Assembly: GCA_007570785.1 (NCBI GenBank)
Contig: ML662465.1
Coordinates: 3,917,902 to 3,981,901, forward strand
DNA length: 64,000 bases
Source of the DNA: Antilocapra americana
Lineage: Eukaryota; Chordata; Mammalia; Artiodactyla; Antilocapridae
Direction: 5' to 3'
A program made the translations under genes and the position numbers. The first letter of the stretch is position 1. Each line of letters opens with the position of its first letter. Below are positions 10,520 through 23,075 of this stretch, piece by piece. The notes beneath the pieces were generated by a model. That model had not been told where the DNA came from. It did no database searches and saw only the letters and a list, made by a program, of their open reading frames with translations.

Positions 10520-13030
10520 TGCAGACTAACTCTGTGCCTAGAGGGAAAAAGAGGCATTCTATGAGCACTCAGATATTTCTACCACATGGTGGCTACTGTT
10601 GTTCCCCAGCCTGTCAACCTAATCCTATCTTTCCCTGACTTCAAACTTCGTAGCACCTTCTGTGGCAGTCAGGGCAAAACCAAATTCCCATATCAGCCAC
10701 ATCTGGACTCAACTCCTGCCGCACGAATCATAAAGGACTTGTCAGAAGCCCCGCGCACCCTCATCCCCTCCCTGCCCAGGCTGTTCCTTCTGTCGGAGCT
10801 CTCTTCTGCTGTCTTGGCCAACTTCTACTCCTAACTCAAATCTCAGATCAAATGTTTGTCCTTCTTCCTGGGCCGACTAGATGCCAAGTGACAACCCCCT
10901 CCCTGGCTAGAGCTAGGATTGGACTCAGGAGCTACAAAACCATTTCCTCCTCAGAAAATCTGAACATCGATTCAAGCAGAACAATGTATTTCCACAATAT
11001 GAGAATTATTCTGTGGCCTGAGGTCTCCATGTGCAATGTTCTGGTCTCCCCAAACCCCCAGGATGACTAGTAAGTACACTGGGGAAATGGTATCATCCTA
11101 AGAAATTGTTTGACTGGAAAACTCTTCAGCCTTCCAATCCCAGATCTGGTTGACATGACCAAAGCCTCTAATTTTTATCTTTGCTTGGATGACAACATTT
11201 TAAGACATCTCTGCATCCTTAGGTACCAGTCTGCCATCTACCATCAGGTCTAAACAAAGTATAAGAGCGGGTTGCCTTTTATCCTAACAAACCACTTTCT
11301 CCTCCTTTCTGATACTGATGGGGGCACTATTGTGGAGAAAATGTGATACTGGTGCCATGGCAACCACCTTGGGATCACGAGGTGCAACTTGCTAGACATG
11401 TGAATCCTTGATGACATCACCAAGGCACCAGACAGCCCCAAGACCAGCTACTCCAAACTTCTTGTTAAATAAATATGCACTTCCCAGAGAACACCCCAGA
11501 GAGAGTGAATTCATAATGGGGTGGTGGGATACTTTAAATTTTCAAGGAAAATAAACTGATGCTCAGTATCTGTCAGACACAGTATGAATTTCTAGCTAAA
11601 TAGTTCACAGTTTTCTATTAGATGGTCCTACATTCCTTGCAATGACATCATATCTTTGCAAAGTTGGTTTTATGGGGGTTGCCATAAAAAGAAAAGTACC
11701 ATGAGATTGGCACTGTCCAATCCAATTTCAAGCCCTGATAAATTGTGCAGTGCTCCAAAGGCATACATATCCCATGGTAAGCAACTGTAGTATTTAAAAA
11801 TGAAAGTTATTAAAGAGTACAGTTAGTTATTTGTGTTATTAAATAGCAATCGAGCTATTTAACTATAGTTATTTAAGAATGAAATAAAATATTTTTTTCT
11901 TTCATTATATGTGAATTTTCGTTAATGGTGACTAAGTGGTTAGGCCATAAATGTTGTGGTTTTTTGGACCTAACTAATAAGTATAACTATTAGATATTCC
12001 TTCTGGCCAAGGAACACAGTGAACCAAGAAAGTCTGGGAGCCTCTGAGTAAACAGTACCTGCCCTTCTGGTTCAGGCACTGGGGGCTGAATTTTCTGTCC
12101 TTTGCAGCAGAGAACATTAATTGCTGATAAGCTCCGACCCAATATACCAAAGATACTGGGCTTTCAGTTTAATAATTTCTTCTTACCACAAGTCATTCTC
12201 GGTAGAAATGCAGATGCTTGCCCATTCAGGCTGATCATGAGATCTGTGCTCTGTGGACAGGCACAGAAGCACACAGCAGAACAGTCACCAACCGGGTTCT
12301 TGGACTCTTTAATCAATGGAAACTGATAAGAGACCAGACAAGAAAACCAGGCAATGCTTTACTGGAACCCCTGCTCCAGCAGGAAGGAATAAAAAGAAGT
12401 AAAATGTCCCCTTGCTCACTCCCTGGTGGGGGGCTGGGGGGAGGGTGGCGAGACAGTTCCTTAAACAAGGTGAAGGTAGGGGTGGATTGGTGGGTCGGGC
12501 CAGAGGGGTAGCTTAGGTGGTCTGCCCACCCCCTTAGTGATGCTGTGTGCAGGTGTATACACAGTACCCTGTTTTGCTCCCAGCACCTCAGAGGTGGCAG
12601 TTAGATTTTGGTCTTTTTATATCTTTTGTGTCCTTAATTTGTCCCAACTGTGCATGCATGCAGTTATTGTTAGTCCCTTATAGTTCCTTTGTATTTTATT
12701 GCTCCAGGAGACATTTGTCCAGGAGCAAGCACTGCAGCAAAGGGTTTCAGGTCCCTGCCTGTCTCAGAATTCCTCAGTGTCTTCTGAAACTGTGCCTTTA
12801 TTTCTGTTTAAATAGCTCTGCCAGTTGTTTGCAGCTATGACTGCTCACTTGGAGCTCAGGGCAGGTTGGTTGGTAGAAATGAGTCTGGTTTTCACCTTTC
12901 TGGCTGCTCAGATTGCAGGTTTGGTTTGAACCTGAGCATTTCCCTTCCCTGAAGAAGCCACCAGCACCCTATTTTCTCCTCTGCAGTGTCAAGTTCAAAC
13001 ATCAATGTCTTTGGAGTCACTAGTAAGCAG
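10520..13030. other. Intergenic, no gene seen
   Basis: Mostly unique sequence with short chance open frames of under 100 codons and no splice-flanked coding match that I recognise. It falls between AQP8 and the first LTR-like repeat. Confidence 0.5.
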
Positions 13031-13039
13031 AATCAGACA

Positions 13040-13490
13040 TGAGGGTCACGGTGTGTCGACTTAAAAAAAAATGCACAGCGTGAGAGTTGTGAGTTTAGTC
13101 TTCTTTGGGGCAACATGAAGACTTCAGCCCTGAGACCCCACCTCGGCTCTGAGAAGCTTCTCCAAAGAGGCAGCGGGAAAAGGGCAGCATATACGTGATT
13201 TCAGTGAAGGGGGAATACACTGAATCAAGGACATATTTTCCCAGAAGTTTCCTGCTGGTCTCATGAAGCTTTAGCTAGTCACAAGGAACAGTCATCAGCA
13301 TGAAATTTTAGTGCTTTTCTAGATATGAGGAGATACAAGGATGGGGCTCATAAAATCGGCTCCTGAAAAGATCTAACTATCTGAAGACCTGTCCTGTCAG
13401 TTTTTAGCCTGAGCACGGACTGCCTCCTCTCTGCTCTCCCCCTTGAACTCCTTTCAGACGGTGTTGGAGGTCAGCAGCTGCAGCAGCACA
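13040..13490 (-). repeat. LTR-like repeat, copy A
   Basis: Read on the minus strand, this segment closely resembles 19840-20265: both contain GACTAGCTAAAGCTTCATGA, GAGACCAGCAGGAAA and AGAAAAGCACTAAAAT. It ends toward 13040 with a CTCACGCTGTGCA stretch and a T-run. It looks like the 3' part of an LTR family, also represented at 29990-30125. Confidence 0.55.
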
Positions 13491-13589
13491 GGAGCTAATT
13501 TGTAGGAGTAGATGGCGGAGGAAATGGCAAACCACTCCGTGTTCTTGCTGCAAGAACCCATGGACAGTATGATCAGGCAAAACATGTCC

Positions 13590-14575
13590 ATGATTGTTGT
13601 TTAGGCTCTCATTCGTGTCTGACTCTTTGCAACCCCATGGACTGCAGCACGCCATGCTTCCCTGTCCTTCACCCGTCTCCCGGAGCTTAGTTAAACTCAA
13701 GTGCATTGAGGAGGAGATCCCATCCAGTCATCTCATCCTCTGTCATCCCCTTTCCCCCCCCTCCCCGATTTCAATCTTTCCCAGCATCAGCATCTTCTCA
13801 AATTAGTCAGTTCTTCGCATCAGGTGGTCAAAGTACTAGAGTTTCAGTTTCAACATCAGTCCTTCCAATGAATATTCAGGACTGATCTCCTTTAGGATTG
13901 ACTGGTTTGATCTCCTTGCAGTCCAAGGGACTCTCTAGAGTCGTCTCCAACATTACAATTCAAAAGCATCAATTCTTTGGCATTCAGCCTTCTTTATGGT
14001 CCAACTCTCACATCCATACATGACTACGGGAAAAACCCAAGCTTTGACTAGATGGACTTTTGTCGGCAAAGTAATGTCTCTGCTTTTTAATATGCTGTCT
14101 AAGTTGGTCATAGCTTTTCTCCCAAGAAGGAAGCGTCTTTTAATTTCATGGCTGCAGTCACCATCTGCAGTGATTTGGGGGCCCAAAATAATAAAGTCTG
14201 TCACTGTTTCCATTGTTTCCCATTCTATTTTCCATGAAGTTCTGGGACTGGATGCCACGATCTTGGTTTTTGTAATGTTGAGTTTTAAGCCAGCTTTTTC
14301 ACTCTCCTCTTTCAACTTTCATCAAGAGGCTCTTTAGTTCCTCTTTGTTTTCTGCCATAAGGGTGATGTCTTCTGCATATCTGAAGTTATTGATATTTCT
14401 CCCGGCAATCTTGATTCCAGCTTGTTTTTCATCCAGCCCAGAATTTCACATGATGTATTCTGCATATAAGTTAAATGAGCAAGGGTGACAATATACAGCC
14501 TTGACGTACTCCTTTCCCGATTTGGAACCAGTCCGATGTTCCATGTCTGGTTCTAACTGTCCTGTTCTAAAAGTA
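13590..14575 (-). mobile_element. BovB (RTE) LINE 3' fragment
   Basis: The minus strand encodes reverse-transcriptase tail segments such as GLKLNITKTKIVASSPR and VVMYGCESWTIKKAECQRID, followed by the BovB 3' region. Frames are broken and the 5' part is missing. ORF-like stretches here belong to the LINE. Confidence 0.9.
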
Positions 14576-14711
14576 CCCAGGGCAAGCGCCACCTTGTAGC
14601 TAACAGTCAGAAAGTCATTGGGATGAAGGAACAGTCCACTAAGCTTCGGTGTTTACAGGAGTTCATTTGCTCACCATCTGCATGTTTGGGACAACAATGA
14701 AAATGATAGTA

Positions 14712-14832
14712 ATGGACTTCCCTGGTCGTCCAGTGGTTAAGAGCACTTCCTCTGCAAGGGCCATGGGTTCGATCACTGGTCAGGGGAGTTCCTCATGCTG
14801 TGCGGGTAGGCAAAAAAAAATTTTTTTAATGG
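14712..14832 (+). mobile_element. CHR-type SINE, short
   Basis: GGACTTCCCTGGTCGTCCAG to TGCTGTGCGGGTAGGCAAAA with an A-run. Confidence 0.8.
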
Positions 14833-14979
14833 CAGCAATAATGTCTACCATTTGCTGAGGAGCTTAACACTATGAGCATATTTCATACAAATAATCAGAA
14901 TGTTGCCATGTTGTCATTTCTTTGCTTTTATTATTTTGTCTACTATTTGCACAGTAATAACTACTAAAAATTAAATAAC

Positions 14980-15182
14980 TCTACCCAGTGGCTCAGCAGT
15001 AAAGAATCCTCCTGCAATGCAGGAACTGGAAGAGACATGGGTTCAATCCCTGGCTCGGGAAGATCCCCTGGAAGAGGACATAGCAACCCACTCCAGTATT
15101 CTTGCCTTGAGAATCCCATGGATAGAGGAGCCTGGTGGGGGTTGCAAAGAGTTAGACACAACTGAAGTGACTTAACACGGCA
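14980..15182 (+). mobile_element. Bov-tA SINE
   Basis: CAGTGGCTCAGCAGTAAAGA to GACACAACTGAAGTGACTTA; the first bases of the head are lost. Confidence 0.85.
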
Positions 15183-15459
15183 CAGAATAAGAAATCCAAA
15201 GTGTCAATAAACATGAAAAGATAATAGCCAGGAAAAAACTCAAAGGAAACAACAGAAGAGAAATTTTAAAAACATGATGAACATCCCATACTGACAAAGA
15301 GGGAGAAAATAGGCAAACCCATACATTTCTGGGAAAAGTGTACAAAGCTACAATATTTTGTAAGACAATCTTGCAACATACATGAAGTCTTTAAATTCAC
15401 CTACCCCTAGACCCAAGGAGCCTTATGTTTGAAAAGTGACCCTATAAAAAAAAAACTCT

Positions 15460-15815
15460 AGAACGTCCTTGGTGGTACAATGGATAAGAATCCACCTGCC
15501 AGTGCAGAGGACACGGGTTTGATCCCTTGGCTGGAAAGATTCCAGATGCCGTGAGGCAGCTAAGCCCACGCACCGCCACTGCTGGAGCCCTCGCACTCCA
15601 GGGCCCGTGAGCCACAGCTACAGAGAACCCCTGTGCCTCAAGCGCTGAAGTCAGTGCACCTGGAACCTGTGCTCCTCAGCAAGAGAAGCCACTGCAGTGA
15701 GAAGCCGGCACAGCGCAGTGAAGAGTAGCCCCACTCGCCACAACTAGGGAAAGCCCGAGGGCAGCAGTGAAACACCCAGTGTCACCAAAATAAATAAACA
15801 AACACTTAAAAACAC
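15460..15815 (+). mobile_element. CHR-type SINE
   Basis: ACGTCCTTGGTGGTACAATG through TGCCGTGAGGCAGCTAAGCC and CACTGCAGTGAGAAGCC to an A-rich tail; full length. Confidence 0.8.
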
Positions 15816-16559
15816 ATAAAACCTTCAACTGGTAAGGGACGTTGATTTCATTATTCTTTATTGGTAGAAAAAGCTGAGAACTATCTGAATGGTCATAATG
15901 CTGGAAACAGTTGAACTAAGTAGCAACCATCTACCCCAGAATGAATGTCTCCCTTCAGTATCCTGAACATCCCATTGTTTCACTCAGCATCAAGCCTTTG
16001 GACAGTCTGTTTCTTACTGGTCCCTAATGCTGACAATATCTGACTCATCCTTCAAGTCTCAACAAAGATATGATAATGCTTTGAAAAGGTGTAAGAGAGA
16101 AGGCGTCAAGAAAATGTAAATCACATGGTCAGGCCAGCAATTGAATGAATCTCACAAAGGGAAATTCAGACAGGAAGGAGCACAAACGGTGGAACAGAGA
16201 AAGTTCAAGGGTAAGCTTTGGGAGGTAGTGACTGAGACGGGGCACGTGGAAACTTCCAGGCTCCATCACTTTCTGTTTCTTGATTGGGTTCTGGCTAAGG
16301 GTGAGTTCACTTTGTGAAAATTCATCAAGCTGTTCACGATGTGTGTACTTCCCTGTATGTACATTGTACTTCAATAAAAAAGTTAAAAATAAACCCAATC
16401 TATTATATTTTAAGAAGTTACCTTCCGGACATAACCAAGAGGAAATCTGTAGGTCAACCAATGGTACCTAAGCAGAAAACACAGAATTCTATCTCTACGT
16501 TGTTGCCTATAACATTTTACATGCGCACATTTAGAAATTGCCTTTAAGAATCAGAAATC

Positions 16560-16858
16560 TTGGACTTCCCTGGTGGTCCAGTGGTTAAGAATCCGCTTGC
16601 CAACGCAGGGAACATGGGTTCGACCCCTGGCCTAGGAAGATCCCACATGCTTCGGGGCGACTAGGCCTGAGGGCCGCAGCCACTGAGCCCGTGCGCCCCA
16701 GGTCTGAGCTGCACAACAAGAGACGTCACCGCAGTGAGAAGGCCGTATACCATGACCAGAGAGTAGCCCTCGCTCATGGAAACTGGAGAAAAAGCCCTTG
16801 CAACCACAAAGACCCAGGGTAGCCAAAAAAATAAATACATAATTTTTAAAAAAATCAG
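16560..16858 (+). mobile_element. CHR-type SINE
   Basis: TGGACTTCCCTGGTGGTCCA through CCACATGCTTCGGGGCGACT, then an A/T-rich tail. TCAGAAATCTTGG before and TCAGAAGTCTTC after it look like an aged target-site duplication. Confidence 0.85.
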
Positions 16859-17154
16859 AAGTCTTCACGTTGCTGTTTGTTACTCCAGTAATTGAATTGT
16901 CAGCAATAACAACACAGGTTAACAGCCAGCAAGACCTCTTTCAGGCCTTGTACTGAGCATTTAACAAACATCACCCTGTTGGTTCTCCTGACAGTCCTGT
17001 GAGGTGGGTGTTAATCCCGTTTTGCAGCTGAGGAAACCGCAGTTCAGAGATCTAGCAACTCACTAAAGGTTAGAGGTAATTAGGGTCAGAATTAGTTTGC
17101 TAACTCCAAAGCCTGTGCTGTTACAGGCAAAATATCCCTATCCGAGGTGAAAGG

Positions 17155-17353
17155 GAACGAAGTTGTGAAAGTGTTCACTGTTCAGTCATGTCTGACTGTT
17201 CGCAACCCCATGGACGGTAGCCTGTCAAGCCCCCCTGTTCATGGAATTCTCCAGGCAGGAATACTGGAGAGGGTTGTGATTCCCTTCTCCAGGGAATCTT
17301 CCCGACCCAGGTCTTATGCATTGCAGGTGAATTCTTCACCATCTGAGCTGCCA
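17155..17353 (-). mobile_element. Bov-tA SINE
   Basis: Reversed copy from CACTGTTCAGTCATGTCTGA to CACCATCTGAGCTGCCATC. Confidence 0.85.
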
Positions 17354-17394
17354 TCAACTGGCGAAAAAAGAAACCAGAGATATCTTTTGAGAGA

Positions 17395-18570
17395 TTCATT
17401 TTTTTATTACTATTTCTAAAAAGCTTTATTGAGGTACAACTGATAGACAATAAATTACAGGTCAAGTGTACCGCTGACGCTTTGACATATGTGTACACCC
17501 GTGAAACTAGTGCTGAAATCAACACAGTGAACATGAACGTATCATCTCCCCAAGTTTCCTTGTGACCCTGACTGAATACTCAGTCAGTCAGTAATCTGCT
17601 TTCTGCCACCAAAAGCTAGTTCGAATTTTCCAGAATTTCCTAGAAAATGAATCCAATTTATAGAGAACTAGTGATTAACAGTGAGGAAGGGGGAGAGGAG
17701 CAATAAAGGGTCGAGGAGTGGAGGTTCCAACTGTTGGGTGTAAGATAGGCTATGAGGATGTATTGTACAATATGAGGAATATAGCCAATATTTTGCAACC
17801 ACTGCAAACAGAGTGTAACCTTTAAAAACTGTGCAAAAATTTTAGAAATTAAAAATAGAAATAGAATTGAATAGCATGTCTTTTTTCTTATCTGGCTACT
17901 TTCATTCAGTGTATTTATTTTTGATTCATCTGTCTTGTTGTGGGTTCAAAATTAATTTCTTTTGGTGGCTGTGTAGTATTCTATTTTTTATCCATTCATC
18001 CTGAATGGACATTATCGCAGTTTGGGGATGTTACCAGTAAAGTTGTCATGAACATTTTTGTACAAGTCTTGGTAGTAATATAGACTTTCATTTCTCTCTC
18101 TTTTTTATTACTTGTTGTTTTTTCCTTTTTTTGGCTCTGCTGGGAAAGACCTGCTTTCTCAGGGTCCGCAGTGACTGGGGGCTACTCTTCATTGCAGTGT
18201 GTGGGCTTCTCATTGCAGGGGCTTCTCTTGCTGCAGAACGTGGGCTCTGGGTGCAGAGGCTCAGTAGCTGTGGTGTATGGGCTTTAGTTGCCCCTCAGTA
18301 TGTGAAATCTTCCCAGACTGGGGATCAAACTTATGTCTCCTACATTGGCAGGCAGATTCCTATTCACTGTACCACCAGGGAAGTCCATTTTCATTTCTAT
18401 TGAGTGAATACCTAAAAGTAGAATGGTAGATGTGTTATGTAACTTTTAAGAAACCACCAAATTGTTTTTCAAAGTGATTATAGATTCCCATATGCAAGGC
18501 TTTTAGTTGCTAATAGATGGATAGTGGTATCTTATTGTGGTTTTAACTTGCATTAATTATAACTAATTTT
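17395..18570 (-). mobile_element. L1 3' fragment split by a CHR SINE
   Basis: Reversed L1 3' sequence (AGCTTTATTGAGGTACAACT; GGTGGCTGTGTAGTATTCTA) runs to about 18120 and resumes at about 18390. A reversed CHR SINE (18125-18388) sits inside. The direct repeat TTTCATTTCT at both sides marks the insertion. Confidence 0.75.
18125..18388 (-). mobile_element. CHR-type SINE inside L1
   Basis: Reversed copy ending in CACTGTACCACCAGGGAAGT. Its tRNA head points right. Confidence 0.82.
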
Positions 18571-19642
18571 TGCGGGAGCTGTCAGGATGCCCCCTCACTT
18601 GGATGACAAGGTCACGAGACTGAGAAGGAAACTGCAAAGCGGATTTTCCTTCGGGGCATCCCAAGGCAAGGCCCCTCCTGGTGTTTTTCTTGGGAAGTTC
18701 TGTTTATGCTCTGAACATTAGCTCATCTCAGTAGGTCAGTCCCAGTTAGAAATAATTCATCCTGAGATAATTCCCTCAGACCTTATTTCCCCCAGGGGAT
18801 TGGGGAAGGCAGATCCCTTCCCTGGGGACAAAGGAGGAATAATGGACGTTTAAATAGATTACTATACCTCCTACTCCTAACTGGGGAGTTTACCAACAGT
18901 TCTCTGGGGGTCATGGCAAGGCCACCACCAGAAGGGCTCATACTTGGGTCACCTTTCCACATCCCACTCCCCCGAACCACTCCATGGAAGAGGCTCCCTT
19001 CCTTGAAGAAACCAGGCTGGAATTGGGACTTAGGAATGCTCATAACTGTGGCCAGCATAGTTGGAGACATTGATTGCCTTAAGATAATGTAGACATAGGA
19101 ATGCATTATAGTAGTTATATAAGGTTAATAGGGTTTTATTGCTAAAGCAGTGCAGCTAGACTGTCTCTTAGTCCTCTTTCCTCTTTCCAAACTGTCTCTT
19201 TGTCCTCTTTCCTCTTTCCTCATAAGAACTGAAATAGGTTAATAGAATAAAACAGTTTCAAGCTTAAGCCCTTCTCTCTAGCTTCTACATAGTTGCACCT
19301 AATAAGAGCAATGTAACCTTTCTACTTAGATTGATGTACTTATCCAAAGTATGCTGGAGACATTCAAATGGTAAACATACTAATGTTAAATCTAATTATG
19401 CAGAAATCCGACTTTTGCAAGGAAAATGAGCTTAAGGTTAAAGTTGTGGATGATAGGCAGAAAACAAGATTGTATAGAATAACATGTGATGTAATGGGTG
19501 TGTTTCTTGGGTATAAAAACTGTAAACCAACAACAATAAAGAGAGAGACTGCTCCATCACCACACATCGACTCAGCTCACTTCTTCCCCGACACCACTCA
19601 TCCCTCAAGACCCCCGGACCCGCCGAGGCTGGACCCCGGGCA
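18571..19642 (+). mobile_element. Solo endogenous-retrovirus LTR, ERVK-like
   Basis: The element starts TGCGGGAG and ends CCCGGGCA, the TG...CA ends of an LTR. Identical 6-bp flanks AATTTT lie at 18565-18570 and 19643-19648. Inside are a TATA box (GTATAAAAAC, 19511-19520) and AATAAA (19535-19540), giving the U3-R-U5 order on the plus strand. No gag, pol or env sequence adjoins it, so it is a solo LTR of 1072 bases. A 6-bp duplication suggests a class II (ERVK) element. It inserted into an older minus-strand L1 3' end. Confidence 0.85.
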
Positions 19643-19839
19643 AATTTTGTTGAACATCTTTTCATGTATTTATATGCCATCAGCCTATCTTCTTTGCAGA
19701 AATTTTTGTGTTCAACTGTTTAAGCCATTTTTTTAAATTTTGGTTCTTTGTTTCCTTATTACTCATTTTGGATAATACTATATATACTCTGGAGACTGTC
19801 AACGACAAATTGACATCTACCTCTACGAAGATTAAATCA

Positions 19840-20285
19840 CATGCTGCTGCAGATGCTGATTTTCAGTACTACCTGAAAGGAGCTCAGTGTGGAGAGCAGA
19901 AATAAGGTGCTCTGTGCTCAGGGAAAAAACTGGTGGGTCAGGTCTGCTGATAGCTAGATATTTTCAGGAGCTAATTTTATGAGCCCAATTCTTGTATCTC
20001 CTCACATTTAGAAAAGCACTAAAATCCTTCTTGGTGATGACTGTTTCTTGTGACTAGCTAAAGCTTCATGAGACCAGCAGGAAAGCTCTGGAAAAATATG
20101 TGCTTGATTGCATGTATTCCCTCTTCACCAAAATTAAACATACACTGACCTTTCATCCTACCTCTTTGGAGCAGTTTCTCGGGGCTATTTGAGGCTCTGT
20201 CTCCCAGACTGCTGTGCTCATTGTGCCCCAAACAACAAACTTGTAGTTCTCACATTGTGCATTTTTTTTTTTATGTCAACAAGAC
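19840..20285 (+). repeat. LTR-like repeat, copy B
   Basis: This is the plus-strand relative of the repeat at 13040-13490. It starts with a run of CTGCTGCAGATGCTGA and ends in CTCACATTGTGCA and a T-run. No open frame is kept. Confidence 0.55.
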
Positions 20286-20289
20286 AAAG

Positions 20290-21540
20290 ACTTCACCAGT
20301 AATGTGTTTGGCAGCTTCTTCTCCTAGTCTGGGTCTTGTCTTTTCATTGTCTTGTAAGTCAAACTTATTTGGGTTTATCTCACTTGTGAAAATGAACTTC
20401 CAGATAAGAGAACTCTGCACTGGGGCAGAGTTAAGGAAAAGGTCTTGGCCTTAATTAAGGATATTCTCCAAATTTGTTTTGTTCTCTGTCTTCTCCTTCT
20501 CCAGATTTTCTAACTTATTCAGAAAATCTAGCCTGAGTAGAAAAATTTGCTTTTCTCAAAAGTTTAGAGTAGTATTTACCCCAGTAATAGGAGAAAAATT
20601 GGATGGTGAGCTTAGGGATAAGGTGAAGTTGATAAACAGCAAAAAAAAAAAAGAAAAGAAAAAAGTGAAGTCTTAAGGCTTATAAAAAAAGGGTCTGTGA
20701 CAAACTTAGAGAAAAACATTCAGACTTATTTTTACACTGAAAGAGGGGGGAAAAATTGTTTGGTGAGTTTGAAAATAGTTGAGCCTAACTCATCCAAAAT
20801 TGTTGGGTGTAAAACAATTAAAAGCAGTAGAATAAGTAAAATAGTGAAACTTCTTTGATTTTGCTTTTATTTTTATGACTTTGTTGTAAAAGTGAATTTC
20901 TGTCAGTCAAATGTAAAATTTAATTCCTGACTCTAATAAAAGTGTCAGACTGCAAATAATACCACCTTTCATAAAACATAAAAATGATAATATTTATACA
21001 TTTCTCAAAATAAAATTGTATAATCATATTAAACATAGTTTTCCAAACAACATATATTCCTCTCCTCACCTCCAACCCCCTCTCTGGCCTCCAGAAGGTC
21101 TGCTTGTGTGTTAAACTTGATTGGTTTATATCTGTCTGTTGAGGTCAGCAGGTTTAAGAGAACTTGGTAGGGAGGAGAGCAAGGTCCTTGTTTGTGATAC
21201 AGCTAAGTCTAAATGCCATTCTCCCTCCGTTTATCTACTCTGTTGTATAAAATTCCAGGCACAGAACTAAATTCAAGACAAATTTATTGCATGGTCCTTT
21301 GCTTTAAAGGATATTGAGCAAGAATCTAATTTTAGAAGTTCATTTTTATGCTATAAACTTCTTATAACTCACTGAAAATCAACAGAGACCAGGGAGATGG
21401 CTAGGAGGGCATGGGAGAGGGTAAGTATGTATGCGTGTGTGTGCCTATGTGTTTTGCATGATTCTGTGTGTGCATGTGTGAGAGAGAGAGACAGAGACGG
21501 AGTCCTTGGAAAGGATTCCCAGGCTGGCTCACACACCACA
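20290..21540. other. Intergenic, no gene seen
   Basis: AT-rich unique or anciently repeated sequence with an A-run at about 20640 and a short TG-rich patch at about 21425-21480. I see no coding evidence. Confidence 0.45.
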
Positions 21541-21573
21541 ATATTGACACTTAGGACTGAATATTCCTGGTTG

Positions 21574-21790
21574 GGGGCTTCCCTGGTGGCTCAGATGGTA
21601 AAGAATCCACCTGCAAAGTGGGAGACCTGGGTTTGACCCTCGGGTTGGGAAGATCCCCTGGAGAAGGGAATGGCAACCCACTCCAGTATTCCGGCCTGGA
21701 GAATTCCATGGACAAAGGAGCCTGGCAGTCTACAGTCCATGGGGTTGCCAAGAGTCAGACGTGACTGAGCGACTTTCACTTCACTTCACA
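21574..21790 (+). mobile_element. Bov-tA SINE
   Basis: GGGGCTTCCCTGGTGGCTCA to GACTTTCACTTCACTTCAC; well preserved, so recent. Confidence 0.92.
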
Positions 21791-21792
21791 TT

Positions 21793-21945
21793 CTTTGCTG
21801 GAGGGCTGTTCTATGCATTGTAGGATGCGTGTGTGTGCTCAGTCACACTGTAGGATAATCTCCAGCTTCTCTGGTCTTATACTACCCAGAGCTGTGACAA
21901 CTAAAAATGTCTCCGGATATTGCCAAATGTCCTCAGAGGCAGTGG
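21793..21945 (-). repeat. MER20-like DNA transposon fragment
   Basis: The reversed MER20 motifs GGGCTGTTCTATGCATTGTAGGATG and TGTCTCCGGATATTGCCAAA are visible. A short duplicated TGTAGGATA segment interrupts them. Confidence 0.6.
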
Positions 21946-22261
21946 AGTGTAGAACATAAAGGAATTTGAGTTACCCAATACCCACAAGGTGCTGATGAAG
22001 CCCCTGTAAGATGAGAGGGCCCAGACCCAAGCATTCAGGGCTGTGACATGATATTTGAAAGATGATGACCTCATTATTTGCTCAGATATTATTGCTGGCA
22101 ATGGGGCCAGAACATCTAATGTTGCTTTATAATGTATCCAGCAAATTCTTAATAATTTCTTCTGTTTGCAGAGCACTGCACTAGGCAAAGTCTAGACGGC
22201 ATGGGGTAAAATGTTTCTTTTGTTTAGGAAAGAAGGGAACAGTTTTCCCAACTATAACTGG

Positions 22262-23075
22262 TTCTTTTCTAATTTAATTTTTTATTAAGGTAAAATACAT
22301 ATAACACAAAATTTAACATTTTAGGGCTTCCCTGGTGGCCCAGTGATAAAGAGTCTGCCTACTAATACAGGAGACACAGTTTCCATCCCTGGTCCAGGAA
22401 GATCCCACATGCCACGGAGCAAGTAAGCCCGTGTGCCCCAACTCCTGAAGCCTGCATGCCTGGACCCCCTGCTCAGCAACAAGAGAAGCCACTGCAATGA
22501 GAAGCCCCCACACCACAATTAGAGTAGCTCCCGATCACCATAATTAGAGAATAAACTAAGGTTTTCTCTCTCGTTATAAATAAATAAATTATTAATAAAT
22601 AAATAAATTTTAAAAGTTAACATTTTAAGTGCACAGTTAAGCAGTATTAGGTACATTCACCCTATTATGCAACTGTCACTGTTACTCATCTCCAGAAATT
22701 TCTCAAACTGAAATTCTGTCCCCATGAAACAGCAACTTCCCATTCCCCCTCCCCCTGCCCCCACGAAGCTACCACCATTCTACTTTCTGTTTCTGTGAAT
22801 TGGACTATTCCAAAGACCTCATATAATGGGATCCTACAAGCTCTGTCCTTTTGTGACTGGCTTGTTACACTGAGCATAATATCCTCAAGGTTCATCCATG
22901 TGGTAGCAGGTGTCTGAATTTGCTCCCTTTTAAAGACTCTATGATATTCCATTGTATGGATAGACCTCATTTTGTTTATCCATTCATCTGTGTATGGATA
23001 TTTGGCTTACTTTCACCTTTTAATTATTGTGAATAATGAACATGGGTGTAATAACTCTTTCTCAATTGCTTTCTT
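22262..23075 (-). mobile_element. L1 3' fragment split by a CHR SINE
   Basis: Reversed L1 sequence (AAGGTAAAATACATATAACA; CATTCATCTGTGTATGGATA). It is interrupted by a SINE at about 22323-22616, bounded by TTAACATTTTA on both sides. Confidence 0.75.
22323..22616 (+). mobile_element. CHR-type SINE inside L1
   Basis: AGGGCTTCCCTGGTGGCCCA through CACATGCCACGGAGCAAGTA to an A/T tail. The direct repeat TTAACATTTTA (22312-22322 and about 22617-22627) is its target-site duplication. Confidence 0.87.

Noticed and set aside
19134..19230. Pyrimidine repeat CTCTTTCCTCTTTCC inside the LTR as an independent tandem repeat
   Set aside because: It is an internal part of the LTR U3, short, and explained by the element.
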